This document shows, one piece after another, positions 1 to 12,666 of a stretch of DNA of 64,000 bases. Below the pieces are notes generated by a model. That model worked only from the letters and a program-made list of their open reading frames with translations. It was not told the DNA's origin and did not search any database. Source of the stretch: Spirometra erinaceieuropaei (taxonomy: Eukaryota > Platyhelminthes > Cestoda > Diphyllobothriidea > Diphyllobothriidae). The DNA lies in NCBI GenBank assembly GCA_902702965.1, contig CACRXP010000009.1:2715492-2779491 (forward strand), in the 5' to 3' direction. The number at the start of each line of letters is the position of its first letter. The stretch's first letter is position 1. A program made the translations under genes and the position numbers.

Positions 1-226
1 CACCACCACAACTTCGTATTGTTGGTTTACGCAAAGCGCGTCGCGAATTCCCACCGGTGTTATAATGGATGTGATCTGTCTCTTGAATAGTATCCGGACT
101 TCGAGACGGTGGTATTAGACCGAACCATTGCATTTGGTTAGACAGCACCATTTGCTCATATCGGGGTTTGAGTTCTCGCCGCTCCGTTAATTTCCTTAAG
201 CTCTTTGACTTTAGGGGTTTCCGTGA
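1..226 (-). other. Open frame at the left edge, possible partial exon
   Basis: On the minus strand a frame stays open from a TGA near 226 to the window edge, about 75 codons. The peptide is rich in Lys, Arg and Ser and includes RYEQMVLSNQMQWFGLI. A second frame is also open for about 25 codons in the upstream half. There is no nearby Met and no family I recognise. It could be the end of an exon or of an old repeat. Confidence is low because random frames of this size are common here. Confidence 0.15.
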
Positions 227-935
227 TCACCAGATCTGCCGATCCACTACTAATACGATATCAGTTTTTTATTTCCAGGCCTTCATGTTTTCAGTTTAAT
301 GTGTCATTAAAATCATCATTTTCCTCTTTACCGCACACTACTGGAAAGATTTCAACAAGTAGGTTTATCCGGAGGACGTCAGTCTAGCCTTCTTTCGCCT
401 AACAATTCTAAATAACGACAGTTTGCCCCGGCATTACCAAGACGTTTGGTATATGGGCTATTTGAAACATTTGCATGCTAAGCCTCCGTTACCACCACAT
501 CAAATTTCGAACCCATTGGACGAAGCCCAAGTGAATGTGGTCGTTTATTTATGATGTATTTGACTTCTGTAGGGCGCGCTAGCCAGTTATCGATCGATGA
601 CGCACGACTGGAGGTGGCCGCGCAGGGCTCTTTAGGCTAGCGCCAGACCGATAAATCGATTGCCTGAGTCCTCATCCGAGGACGAGGCTTTAATCAATTC
701 TCGGTCTATTTCGTTTTCGGTGTGGGCGATTATATTTGTTGCCGCGAGGTCAGCGCGTGGCCCATGTTGTTAATATGGTAGAAAGGCCTTCACCGATCAG
801 GTTTCTAAGCGTGTCTTGGGGCTAGATCTAGAACCCTCGCTGGCATATACATAGTGGCAAGTAATATATGCAAATGAGAGAATATGGACAACGACAAGGA
901 ACGTTGAGATGATCATTTTGGTTTATTAAACGTTA
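227..935. other. No gene recognised
   Basis: Mixed-composition DNA with only short frames. I see no repeat family shared with the rest of the window and no RNA gene. Confidence 0.4.
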
Positions 936-1150
936 TCAGCTAGCCATGGTCGACTCCAAACCTGGAGTACTTAATTCCCAATGATCAAGAAATACAGGTT
1001 CGTGTCCCAGGACATCAAGACCTATGGTTAGGTATGACTGATTAACGACGGCTAGTAAGCCAGAAACGGCCATTTCGAGCACCCCCTTGCCTGTATCGGT
1101 ATCCACTTCACGAAACGCACTATCGAATAGCAAATAACTTAGCCGTGGCA
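936..1150 (-). repeat. SINE-like repeat body (tRNA-related family)
   Basis: Read on the minus strand, about 1030-1090 matches the body of the family seen at 28.73-28.80 and 31.46-31.56 kb (GGCCGTTTCTGGCTTACTAG, then a CGTCGTTAATCAGTCATACC-like stretch). The tRNA-like head is not clear in this copy, so it is probably truncated or diverged. The 71-codon frame across it is incidental. Confidence 0.5.
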
Positions 1151-1359
1151 TGTCTTGAAAACTTCCAATTTTAAAACCGTTAGACAGGCGGTATGTACCT
1201 TGCAGGCGTCGGAACAGGTGGCGTCAAAAAGGGACCGCGGCCGATCCCTTGATCCAAACTCGCTTTTAGGTTACTGCTCTCTAAAATTCAAACAGAGCGG
1301 AAATAAACCCACCATGGACAGCCATTAAAAAGCATGCGGCCTGCGCAATGCGGGATAAA

Positions 1360-1746
1360 CGAAGGACTGGTAGTATTAATGTTGTATATATGTTGTTGTA
1401 TTAATGTTGTTATATTACTTCCTATATTTCAGTAACGTTTGTTTTTTAATATTGTCCCATGTTAAATGTGTGTTGGCATTCAATTCGTCTCCCTCCGAAA
1501 CTGAGATAGCACCAACTATCCCTAGACAGACTACTGTACAGCACATTTAGTAACGTTAATGTTTTTAACTTTTGGAACAATTCGTTTATCTGTCTGGCTT
1601 ACAAAACGTTGCCAGTCTGAAGAAACTCTGTAGCCGTTTGATGTTTCAATTTTCACATTTTTTTTATTGTTCGCCTCCTTGTAACAAATGGGGAGTTCAA
1701 AGGTTTAACACCTATATTTCCCTCAAATAAACTGAACTGAACTGAA
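1360..1746 (+). mobile_element. LINE 3' end remnant (CR1-like tail)
   Basis: AT-rich DNA ends in a short tandem ACTGA array (1726-1746). The two LINEs at 22.3 and 40.4 kb end the same way, in ACTGA-type repeats after an AAATAtAC-like stretch. No coding sequence remains, so this is read as the 3' UTR end of a truncated related LINE. The assignment rests on the tail only. Confidence 0.4.
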
Positions 1747-2944
1747 ATACTCTACCGTCCTCCAGTTAAGTATAATTACTCACATCCTACTGTCAAACGC
1801 ACATTAATTCTCGATTACTACTGTCAAAAAATCTCCCGCTATAATCATGCTCCAATTAGACGCATTTTTACGAGCTTCCTGGGTGTCCAGCACGGACTGC
1901 AATCGCGACTCAAAAAATCTCGCTTCATCATGAAAGAGTCTAATTTTCGCTGAGTATTACGCTTCCCTGTTTTTCTATTCTTTTCATATAAGTAAACATA
2001 TTTTTATGTAAGCTGACAAAAAGGAGTCTCTTTAGCAAGGATTTGGACAGTTGGTTTTCATAGTAAACCAAGAGGTAATCTCAAATTAGGAGTCGATGCG
2101 ACAAGGAGAATTTAGTCACTGGAGCTTAGTGGCCGCGAACTGGAATCCATCGTCGAAAATGTGGAAATAAACCATCCTAGTCATAAACTTCGGGTTTCTG
2201 CATGGTATTCTTTGCTTTTGTTATTGAATGTTATTCAGCCGCATGTTTATTACACCAATGTGGACTCGGAGCGGTTGAAATGTCTGCACGATGGCTAGAG
2301 AGTCGAGACTCGTGCCATTACGATCGAGGTCTCGATACACCTGTACGCGTAGCTGGGTTCTGCAGACTGAGCGGAAACTTGGAATTTGGCGTCATTCTTC
2401 TTTAAAACTGGTGCCTGTACGGTCACCTCGGATTTGACAGGCGACCCTACCCGGGGGGTCCACAAACCCTCATACTGTCGAAAACTTCTTTTCAAAGGTG
2501 ATTTCAAGTAGCCCTCAGATTTTTCAAAAGGATTTACAATCTGTTCAGATTGGCAAAGTTGAGAGATCCGGGTTGATGATTTGAATAAAAAGATGAGCCC
2601 TTCGGGACGGGTTTATTTAGATGCTGACGTTCCGCAGAGAATGGTCGGTTCTCCATTGTCAAAGCGTAAAATGCACTTAATAAACAAGGGATCCCAAGTG
2701 GCATGTCACGATGGTCGGCCTCATGTTGATCGATTTTGCCCTCCTCTCGCTGCCTCGGCCTTTCGGGAGATGGTTGACGGGATTCCTGTCTGCGTGCTTA
2801 ATGAGTCATCACTACGTCGGGGGGGGGGGGTAATTGAGCCTTTGTCGGGTGGTCGATCTGGCGGTTCTTCTTCTTCCTCACCGAGTAAACTCGCCGTCGG
2901 GCTGTCTCCGTCTGGCCTTCTTAAGTCCGGTGTGGTTGTTTGGT
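1747..2944. other. No gene recognised
   Basis: Unassigned DNA. A run of ten G lies at about 2821-2830 inside a 122-codon plus-strand frame (2581-2949) that has no recognisable domain and low-complexity Ser stretches. That frame borders the PLE fragment beginning near 2945 and is not supported as a gene. Confidence 0.35.
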
Positions 2945-4121
2945 CCTGAGCTCTACGATTGTGATGACGTAGGACTTTGTAAGCTGCAGGAAGGTCCAGA
3001 TGCCTGTTGATGGAGTGGGCATCGGAGAACCCCGCCTCGAGATTTAGCCGTTCTGCCTTTGTACTGCCCGGCCTAAGATGGTAGCTCTCTGGAGATCGAA
3101 AGTATGCCCAGTTTCTTTAGCGTGTGTTGCTAGTTGAGAGTTTGGGTCTTACCTCCGAGTGGCTGATTTGAGCTCTTGTGGGCGAGTCTGCAATTTCCGC
3201 CCGCTTTCTCCCACATAACTGCAGTCACCCTCATTGCTGTTTATTTTGTAGATGTTTACTGAGGTTTCAGTGGGTGGCAATGGGTTCTTAGGTTGCATAA
3301 AACGGCGTTAAATTGTTGAGCAAGATCTTACTTCGCAGCCTTACCTGTAAGGGGTTAGGATTAGGGGTTAGGGTTAGAGGTCAGGGTTAGGGGTTGAGGT
3401 CAGGGGTTAAAGCTTGAGGTTAGAGGTTGGGGTTAGGGGAAGGGGCTGTGGTTAGGGGTTAGGGCTAGGGGTTGGGATTAGACTGGGGCTTGTGGACTGA
3501 AGATACGGCAACGGAATGAGACCCGACCAAGTGTTACCTGGGGTCGATGGGCTATGCCTACTCCTGCGGGTTGTATCAGTCGAGAGACCGCCTTAGAGAC
3601 CCGTTTGACGTTGGGAATGGCCCTCCGGACTCCGGGTTGCTGCTCATTTGGCCGTCGTCTGTGCGTCCGACGTCTGCTTCTCTTGATTAAATGTCTGGGA
3701 TAGTCATTGGCTAAAAATAGGTTCTAAAGGTACAAAAGTCCGGCTCTTTTGTCTTCAGGCGTGCTGCAGTGTGTTTCGAATCTTTGGAATAGAGTGCGGA
3801 CACAGTTACGTTTATGAGACAGAGGATGGTTGCTGTTGAAGTGTAGGATCTGTCTCGTGTCAGTTGTCCGGTTTTACACCGGCGCACAAGCACGTCAAGG
3901 AAGGGCTGTTGGTTGTTTGTTTCTGCTTCCATCGTAAATTGGATATCTGAGTCAACCGAGTTCAGTAGTTCCTTTAAGTGCTCAATGTCAGTTATTTTGA
4001 CAACGACGAAGGTGTTATCGATATAACGAGCCCAGAACTTTGGTTGATACTTGGTGAACACCAAGTGTTCTATCCGCTGAAGAACTACTTCATCGATTAG
4101 ACCTGGTAGAGGGGAGTCCAC
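2945..4121 (-). pseudogene. Penelope-like element fragment: RT end plus GIY-YIG endonuclease
   Basis: On the minus strand, 4121-3711 encodes the end of an RT palm with RYIDNTFVVV, a changed form of the YxDD catalytic box, followed by a QPFLDVLVRR-type stretch. After stops and frameshifts, about 3260-2990 encodes a GIY-YIG-type segment with SYVGESGRKLQTR and HAKETGHTFDL. The order RT then endonuclease is diagnostic of PLE Pol. A second copy with the same layout lies at 50.1-50.9 kb. The RT-EN linker is interrupted by a telomere-like element (about 3318-3535), absent from the 50-kb copy. The catalytic box change, stops and insertion mark this as dead. Confidence 0.75.
3318..3535 (-). mobile_element. 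Family C telomere-like inverted-repeat element, copy C1 (inside a PLE)
   Basis: It starts with AAGATCTTACTTCGCAGCC, a variant of the family's terminal repeat. About 125 bp of degenerate GGGTTA/GGGGTTA repeats follow (about 3352-3480). The flanking DNA is colinear with the PLE copy at 50.50-50.54 kb, which lacks the insert. The left end is clear; the right end near 3535 is estimated from where PLE homology resumes. Confidence 0.65.
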
Positions 4122-5340
4122 AGATGTGCCTTTTATTTATTCGTGCATTTGTCCATAAAAGGTGAAATAGGTCTTGAGGCAGTGTCGCAGAAGCTCGAGT
4201 AGATGCAGTGCAGCTCTCTCAATCCCCATCCAGGTGCCGTCCAGTTATCTATCGTTAGAAGACGACCAAATACAATGGAACAGATCAATCAGAAAGTCCT
4301 TTCGACACTATTGCATTACCGAAGATATCATCTTTTCATCGGAGAACAAAATTTGTTCTACTCCAACTGGTAGGCAATGGCGTTGGTGTGATTAATCTAT
4401 GCAGAAAATACCAATGTGCGCTAAATTTGAAGTGGAACGAACAGATTTTCATGTGGTACTGATGCCGAACTAAACAACCAGTTTGCTAAGCCTTTAAATT
4501 AGGTCGTTTGGAAATATGTACATTCACAGTAGGGTGCACAGTCAGCCGTCACTAAAAAAATCGGAAAATGGCGGACAGCTAAGACTTGCGCTCATGTCGT
4601 AGCCACTTCAATAAACCCGCTTATTTGACCTTGAAGACGAAAGTGCAGTTAATCAAGCCGGCAAGCGAAAAACACACGCTAGTCCACGAACGATTTGTCG
4701 ATAAGCCTGCGCAATAAACCCTTCCCCACGCTGACATTTCGGATGCAAGTTGCACCCAACCAATGAAATCTAAGCGTCGGTTGTAGATAAGTGGGATTTT
4801 CAAACGCTGGGCAAATCATAAATTATCAACAGCCCAGCGGTTCGACCAGCTTCAGGATGCAAACGGTAAATAGGAGCTTTCCTTTGGGCAAAAATATGTT
4901 CGTCACTGTCTTACTTACCAAATTTCATGATTGCACGTTCGATGGAAGCCCTCGTTGGCCGGTCGCTTTTAGGCCCCTGTTTGGTAGGAAAAGCTCGTAG
5001 GCAGTATGAGTCAAATTGGTAGGTTAAATGAGCAAATGAACACAAAACGAAACGCTTATTGGGTGAAAGAAGAAGGCTTCTGAGAGCATCTAAGTTGCCC
5101 TTGATTGATTGAACAACTTTTTTGCTTGCAGACAGGAAACAGATGCAAAATGTCCTCCTGTGAGAAGGATTGGCAAAACTAAAGCCTACACTACCACTAG
5201 AAAAGTATGTGCTTATATTCAGAACAACGATTGGCGGCCGGCAAATCAATAGAATTATATATGTATATATAAATCGCGTTCATCATCTCCCGAAGAAGAC
5301 AAAGAAGAGAGGGCGAGTTCATGAACCAAACTATATTTGT
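4122..5340. other. No gene recognised
   Basis: Unassigned, moderately AT-rich DNA with only short frames on both strands. It may include diverged PLE DNA on the flank of the fragment before it, but I cannot show that. Confidence 0.35.
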
Positions 5341-5377
5341 ACTGACGTTTCGGAAACCTTCTCGTTTCCATCATCAG
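5341..5377 (-). ncRNA. Hammerhead-ribozyme-like motif, best conserved copy
   Basis: On the minus strand: CTGATGA (5377-5371), then a perfect 6-bp stem GGAAAC/GTTTCC with loop GAGAAG (5369-5352), then GAAA (5351-5348) and CGTC (5347-5344). This is the hammerhead order: CUGAUGA, stem II, GAAA, then the cleavage triplet GUC. Helix III is minimal, as published for PLE-associated hammerheads, which may act as dimers. One extra T lies between CTGATGA and stem II. Related motifs occur at 23.5, 42.0, 44.1 and 49.9 kb. Activity is not shown. Confidence 0.6.
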
Positions 5378-5380
5378 ATT

Positions 5381-5699
5381 TATGTGATCGCTGTCATGGT
5401 TTTCGCAAAACAGCTTGAAGTATGCGGGCCCTCAGTATGTAGCGGCCCAAGTGATGGGTGGGCTTTAAGCCCCATGAACACCCGGCAGTACCCCAGTCAC
5501 CTGAGGGATAGTGCGTCTGCGTTGCTTGCAAATTATGACGGGCTACGCGGGAGGTTTGTTTGACCGTCATGAGGGCCAGATTAGGGCACAACAGACGTTT
5601 TCGGGCCGCGCAACCGTAGTAAATGCAAGACATGGATTGTGACGGCACGCCTAGGTGCAAACCCGCGCCGTGTTAGCCAGCTGAGTCCAATTCCCCAAC
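5381..5699. other. Possible PLE-flanking DNA, no gene
   Basis: It lies upstream, on the minus strand, of the hammerhead-like motif, where the start of a PLE terminal repeat would be expected. I see no coding motif and no clear match to the other PLE copies. Confidence 0.3.
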
Positions 5700-6023
5700 C
5701 AGACGGCTCGAAAAATGAACTAGTGCCTTGAGGGATGAGAAGAGGGGAAGAGAGTGAGGTCGACTCTCTCAGCGCATATTCATCCCCACAAACAATCTAA
5801 CGCTGAAGGCGTGCTTTGGAGGGCTGCCAACTAACGGCATTATTCGGTCGTCCTATCAGGACGGACAGCCTGACTACAATGCCTTCTGCTTAATGTGACC
5901 TTTATGGCACTTCCACTCATTTGGGACCAGACCCACCCTCCTTTCCGGTTTGCCGACGAGGCGGGCAGTTTAGCTCTGTTAGTCACTGCTGGTTGTCAGG
6001 CTCGGACAGTCGGCTGGTGCATG

Positions 6024-6070
<47 letters not shown>

Positions 6071-6880
6071 AAGAAAGAAAGAAAGAGAGAGAAGAGAGTG
6101 ATCGTGAGAGCGACACTGGGAAATCCATGCCAACGGCAGGTCGGAGCATTTCTCAGTATAGGGCTCCGACACACTTGAATCCATCACGACGTGTTAAGAG
6201 TTGTGCTCTGGGAGGTTGCCAACTGATGGGGTAACTTGGTCAGTTGGTTCACGGGGAGGGGAAGAGTGAGTGAGGTTGACTTTCAGCGCGTTTTCCTCGG
6301 TATAAACTAACCTACGTGGGTTGGAAGGTTGTCTACTGATGCTTCAACCCAGATCTGGCAGTCAGTCCGGATGTGTGCGTGCATGGAGCTGCCGACTACT
6401 GAATTGGGAGCCAGGCTTCGGTGGCTCCCCCAGACGTCACCTTTATGGTATTCTCACCCATGCGAGATCCAAACAGCCCTTATGGTATCCTGACACGCGA
6501 ACTGGGAGCGGATTCGTGTGTGGCACGCGTTGACAAGACGTTTTGTCTTACCATTCACCGCGGCCGAGTCCATCTCCGATCGTCGTGATATTTTCTAGCT
6601 GTCGGGTCAAGGTGGGTGTGGGGGAGAGCGCGGTAGAGGCTGCTCAAGTTCGCCTCATCATAGGCTGATCCACGCATAAGTCACCGATGCTGTGCCTATT
6701 CAGTGGAGAGCGCGGTGGAAGTTGTCACCTTCGCCGTTTGAACCGTCATGTCGCATATGCGGCGGAAGCCGTGGTGATGAACTTGACTGAACCCCGAAGC
6801 AAATAAGGTGCCCGGTACGGTGATGACGAGCGGCCACCGCTTCTAGGAGGCGGGGTCACTACAAGTTGTCACCGAAATCC
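5700..6880 (+). repeat. Family G mosaic repeat (two partial tandem copies) with GA microsatellite
   Basis: Blocks here recur at 24.3, 25.8-26.4, 30.1-30.8 and 47.9-48.3 kb. They include GAGTGAGGTCGA, GGAGGTTGCCAACTGATGGG and a TTTATGGCACTTCCACTC-like block. The region looks like two partial copies (about 5.70-6.02 and 6.20-6.88 kb). A GA/GAAA microsatellite (6025-6098) lies between them. All frames across it are incidental. Confidence 0.6.
6025..6098. repeat. (GA)n/(GAAA)n microsatellite
   Basis: About 40 bp of uninterrupted GA dinucleotides, then GAAA tetranucleotides. It explains the overlapping Arg/Glu and Leu/Ser frames on both strands. Confidence 0.95.
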
Positions 6881-9600
6881 CTTGTGCTTCCGAAAAAAAT
6901 CAACGAAATCCCTACTGGATTTAAAGTTGGAGGTCATTTCGGAATTTAAAAATGTGGGGAATCTCCAACAAGGATTGCTTATATACATCCCGCCTTGGTT
7001 TAGGTTCAGTGCTAAATTTAGGATTAAGATCAAGGTTACACTAAAGGTACGGCTCAGGGTTAGTGTTAGCTGTAGGGCACGGGAATAGGTGCCCTTCCTG
7101 TAATCTAACGCAAGACCATCTGCATTGAGGAGGGAAGGAGGTCGTTCCTATTCTCATGTCCCCCAGGAGAGGGTGTTGGGAAAGGCCACCCTAACCGACT
7201 CATACCCATGCCGCTCTAACGACGCGCGCACATGCTGTCCTATCGATCCGTCCGCACGGCGTGAGCGTGTTGAGATCGCGCCACCCACCGACAGGATTGG
7301 AGGGTGGCCCAGCCACTCAGATGAGTCCACATGCTAACAGATCAAGGACGTGATCTGATTGGCTCAATTACAGGCCGTCCCCGGACATTATCTATCTTTT
7401 ATCATCAGATTTTGCTGTTAGGAGCCCAGCAATGGACACGTGTTCTTCACTCCTTGCGGTTAGGTTCTCCTTTGGGTATTCGATTTCGGAGAGTTTTAAC
7501 CCTCGCAACCAGCTAAGCGTTAAGGCTAGAACATAACGAAGGGACATGTAAGATGTCCTCGTTGAATTTTTCTTGGCTGCCCAGTGCTTTTGGAAGGGTT
7601 ACTCATGAACTCCTTTGGACCAGGATATCCTACTGCAGGGACGATTGCTGGGGGAGAGAAGGGGGGTTAAAACCAGGCCTACTTCATAGCTACTTATGAA
7701 GGACAAGTAAAGACGTAAACTCACTCTGTCTGTGGAGCTTTCCATGGACATTTGTGCTTATTATTCAGTTCGCGGATAACTAAAGAAGAAATAAATACAC
7801 TTTGAGGGAAGAAAATAAGACGAAAATTTAGGTAGAAAGGGCAATCAGCGTGCTAGTTTTGCTTTGATCACACACATCCCCCTTGCACCGTCTAAGGTTA
7901 ATAAAGGTGTTCACTGGTCAGTCTGTTAATGCTCAGGACATACTACCGGAGTAATTGCGCCCTATTTAGTGTATTGCTCTTCAGACTCGTCAAGGAGGTG
8001 GCGGTTGACTCGGCGCGATGACCACGACCGAAGCGCCTTGCTACTTGATTACTTGATTAGACTTAATGTCGCCGTGGCGCCGATCGATATTCCACTCTTC
8101 GCTGATTGGCCACAGGGGACACGACTCAGGCGTACTCTCACGCCATGTGCTTGCAAACACAGCATCTACTACTGCGTCTCAATTTTGTTGAAATGCTTTT
8201 GCTGCCACGGGATATCGGGTTTAGAAACTTCTAATTGTCGATCATTGCACTTCAACATACCCCTCAAGTTTTCGCATCAAGAGCATCGCATCACGAACGC
8301 CTATCGCCAGTGGCTTCCCTCCCGTTCTAACCACCGACCCATGATACATAGCAGAGCTGATTTGAACGTAGCCACACTATCACCCTCTCCTTCCCAGGAC
8401 TTAAAACGCTCCTCCCTTAAGAATTTCACTTGTCAAAAGGCTTATTCCTAGCAACCGGATATTTTATGCAAAACATCCGAGGGACGGAAACGCAATACTG
8501 CGTGAGGTAGGAGTTAGGCGACACGATCAAACAATGCCAGCCATCGTGAGCTAACTTTTCATTGAGATAACGGGTAGGATATCGGACAGCTGACATCAGG
8601 TCTTGTTTAATCATCACCAATACGATTTATTAGCGAAGTGCATCTCACGTCACACATTAAAAAACACTACTTCCTGATACCAGCGAAATCCAGATGTTGA
8701 GGATCTCGTACTAGCGTAACGTGCGTTGAAGAACACTTTGACTGTAGTAAAAGTTACACTTTCGATAGCTTTTCCATCCTGCTGCGTACAAAGTATTTTG
8801 AGGAATTATGAAAGTAGTTTGGAATTCTGCGTCGCACTTCATCTGGGAAAAAATACATGTATTCTCTGGTCTGCTAGGCGTATCAGAGTAAGTAGCTTTT
8901 TCTTAGTGTGATGTGCAGATTTCTTTAATGGCAAGTTCCCCTGGCTACCTCGATCGGGGTGAATGAATATGCACAAGCACCGCCATATATTCAGTGGTGA
9001 TTGCTTTTGGAGCCTTAGTATCCTTCTTTCTTCATGGAATTCTGGTCGATATGAATAGCATAATAAAGTCCAGAGCCTGATTATTCATCTGGAAAGGGCT
9101 ACGCAGGACATTTTACGATTGGAGTTCTTTAAAAAGAAATTCAGGCATTTAGTCTGGTACTCTTGTCTTTTAAGTAGACCGATGGTAAATAAAGAGCTTA
9201 TGCCAGAGCTCGAGACCGGCTGATCGACCGAACATGGAAATTTGGTCCTACGGACCTTCCCCCACCTAGCATGCGTGGACATCACTGTCCACCCGTCGGG
9301 TGTACTTTACCCGCAGTTGTCCCGGGTACGCGTGCTGTGGTTGGCTGGCCAGCCAGCCAGCCGGGCGACGGTAGGGCATGGAGCGAGGACCAATTGTTGC
9401 TGCCACCCGATTGGTCACCGCATCGACCTTCAATCGGTTGGCTTGGTGACGATGTCCGCGGGCGCGCGACAACGAGTCACAGTCGCGTATGGAGAACCTG
9501 CTATTACGGCGTGTCCAAAACCGGGATTTTCCACACGCACACGTGGCGTATGCCGGCAGGACTTGTACCCGCCGCCCCCCCTGCCAGCCAATAGCCGGTC
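6881..9600. other. No supported gene; one 160-codon frame of unknown meaning
   Basis: The largest frame (7969-8451, plus strand, GTG start) has no domain I recognise. It has scattered Cys, Arg and Ser and no splice or promoter context. About 7010-7085 contains loosely TTAGGG-like words, too degenerate to call a family C element. The last part, from about 9300, is the GC-rich upstream region of the actin gene. Confidence 0.35.
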
Positions 9601-9622
9601 GATCGTTGTAGGGAGATCAGCC

Positions 9623-9669
9623 ATTGGGAGGGCGGGTGCGAGATGGAGGGGGAAACTGGCCATATATGA
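9623..9669 (+). promoter_or_regulatory. Actin upstream elements: inverted CCAAT box and CArG-like box
   Basis: ATTGG (reverse CCAAT) lies at 9623-9627. CCATATATGA at 9660-9669 differs at one position from the CC(A/T)6GG serum-response-factor site typical of animal actin promoters. Their spacing of about 36-80 bp before the TATA box suits proximal promoter elements. Binding is inferred from sequence only. Confidence 0.55.
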
Positions 9670-9704
9670 CCATTTTCAACTGCGCAACACAAACACCGGC
9701 CCCA

Positions 9705-9712
9705 TATAAAAA
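9705..9712 (+). promoter_or_regulatory. TATA box of the actin gene
   Basis: TATAAAAA lies 68-75 bp before the actin ATG. A start site about 30 bp downstream (near 9735) would give a 5' leader of about 45 nt with no upstream ATG. No 5' UTR intron is needed to explain the layout. Confidence 0.75.
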
Positions 9713-9752
9713 CCAGCCTCGTGTCCTATTCGGGACCGAACACAGCTGCTAG

Positions 9753-11842
<2,090 letters not shown>

Positions 11843-12001
11843 GCAGACCAGCCATGGCAGACTACAGCCGTCCTTTGTCAACTCAACACATACCTGTTAC
11901 CTTTCGTTCATGCGCCTTTCATTCTTCGTTTGCAGCTGCGCAAATCTGGTTTATCTCACCCCCCACTAGGTTTCCTCTTAATACTTCTTCAACTTTCGTT
12001 T

Positions 12002-12170
12002 CATGCCTTTAAAAAGTCCATCTGATCAATAAAACTTCCTCAAAATGACTCCTCTACTGGTCATTTGGTCCCGCCAAATGAGTGGACGGGAGCTTTGGGC
12101 GCCAACCATCATCAAGTAAGCCACCAGTAGACGAGTCAGTGGTAGCCTAACTTAAATAAGGTGGAAAATG
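12002..12170 (+). repeat. Actin 3' end duplication, copy 1 with poly(A) signal
   Basis: AATAAA at 12028-12033 lies 186 bp after the actin stop codon and is the likely poly(A) signal. The surrounding 160-170 bp recurs at 12507-12666. Confidence 0.8.
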
Positions 12171-12506
12171 TTAGGAAGCTGTAGAAATGAACGGGGATAC
12201 TCAGTACGGTCTGCGAAATAAATGCATCCTAGCCCCAGATTAGAAAGAATCGCAAGTGAAGGCGAACAACCAATCGGAGGAAGGCAGTCCGTCTGAAGGT
12301 CTTTCCGCAGTGTGTGCGATAATACTCTAACCGACATAATGGATATGAGAACACGAGAGTCAAGCAGCGACACGCAGGACGCTACAACGCAGGCGGGGTA
12401 AGACTGTAATGCAAAAAATAGGGTAGGGCGGAAAAGAAATTCCGAAAATAATAGTTTATTGCCACTGTGAGTCAACTTGGTGGACCGGACTTCGAAGTCC
12501 AAGGTC

Positions 12507-12666
12507 CATGCCTTTAAACAGTGCATCTGATCAATAAAACTTCTTCAGAATGACTCCTCTACTGGTCATTTGGTCCCGCCGCATGATTGGACGAGAGCTT
12601 CCGGTGCCGATCACGATTAAGTTAGCCATCAAAAGATGGGTCAGTTAGGGTACAAGTGGGAAATGA
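12507..12666 (+). repeat. Actin 3' end duplication, copy 2
   Basis: A direct copy, about 505 bp downstream of copy 1 and including AATAAA at 12533-12538. Identity is highest around the poly(A) signal (CATCTGATCAATAAAACTTC differs by one base or less) and falls off downstream. The copy contains no actin coding sequence, so only the termination region was duplicated. Confidence 0.8.

Noticed and set aside
1..240. Ribosomal RNA fragment
   Set aside because: A TTAATTTCCTTAAGCTC stretch recalls an 18S primer site, but the sequence around it does not follow rRNA.
3350..3480. True telomere or chromosome end
   Set aside because: The TTAGGG-like repeats are degenerate, internal, short, in both orientations and framed by the same terminal sequences in six places.
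7010..7085. A seventh family C element
   Set aside because: The TTAGG-like words are too degenerate and no terminal inverted repeat or conserved core block is visible.
7969..8451. A 160-residue protein gene
   Set aside because: GTG start, no domain, no promoter or splice context, and composition like the surrounding DNA; listed only as an unassigned frame.
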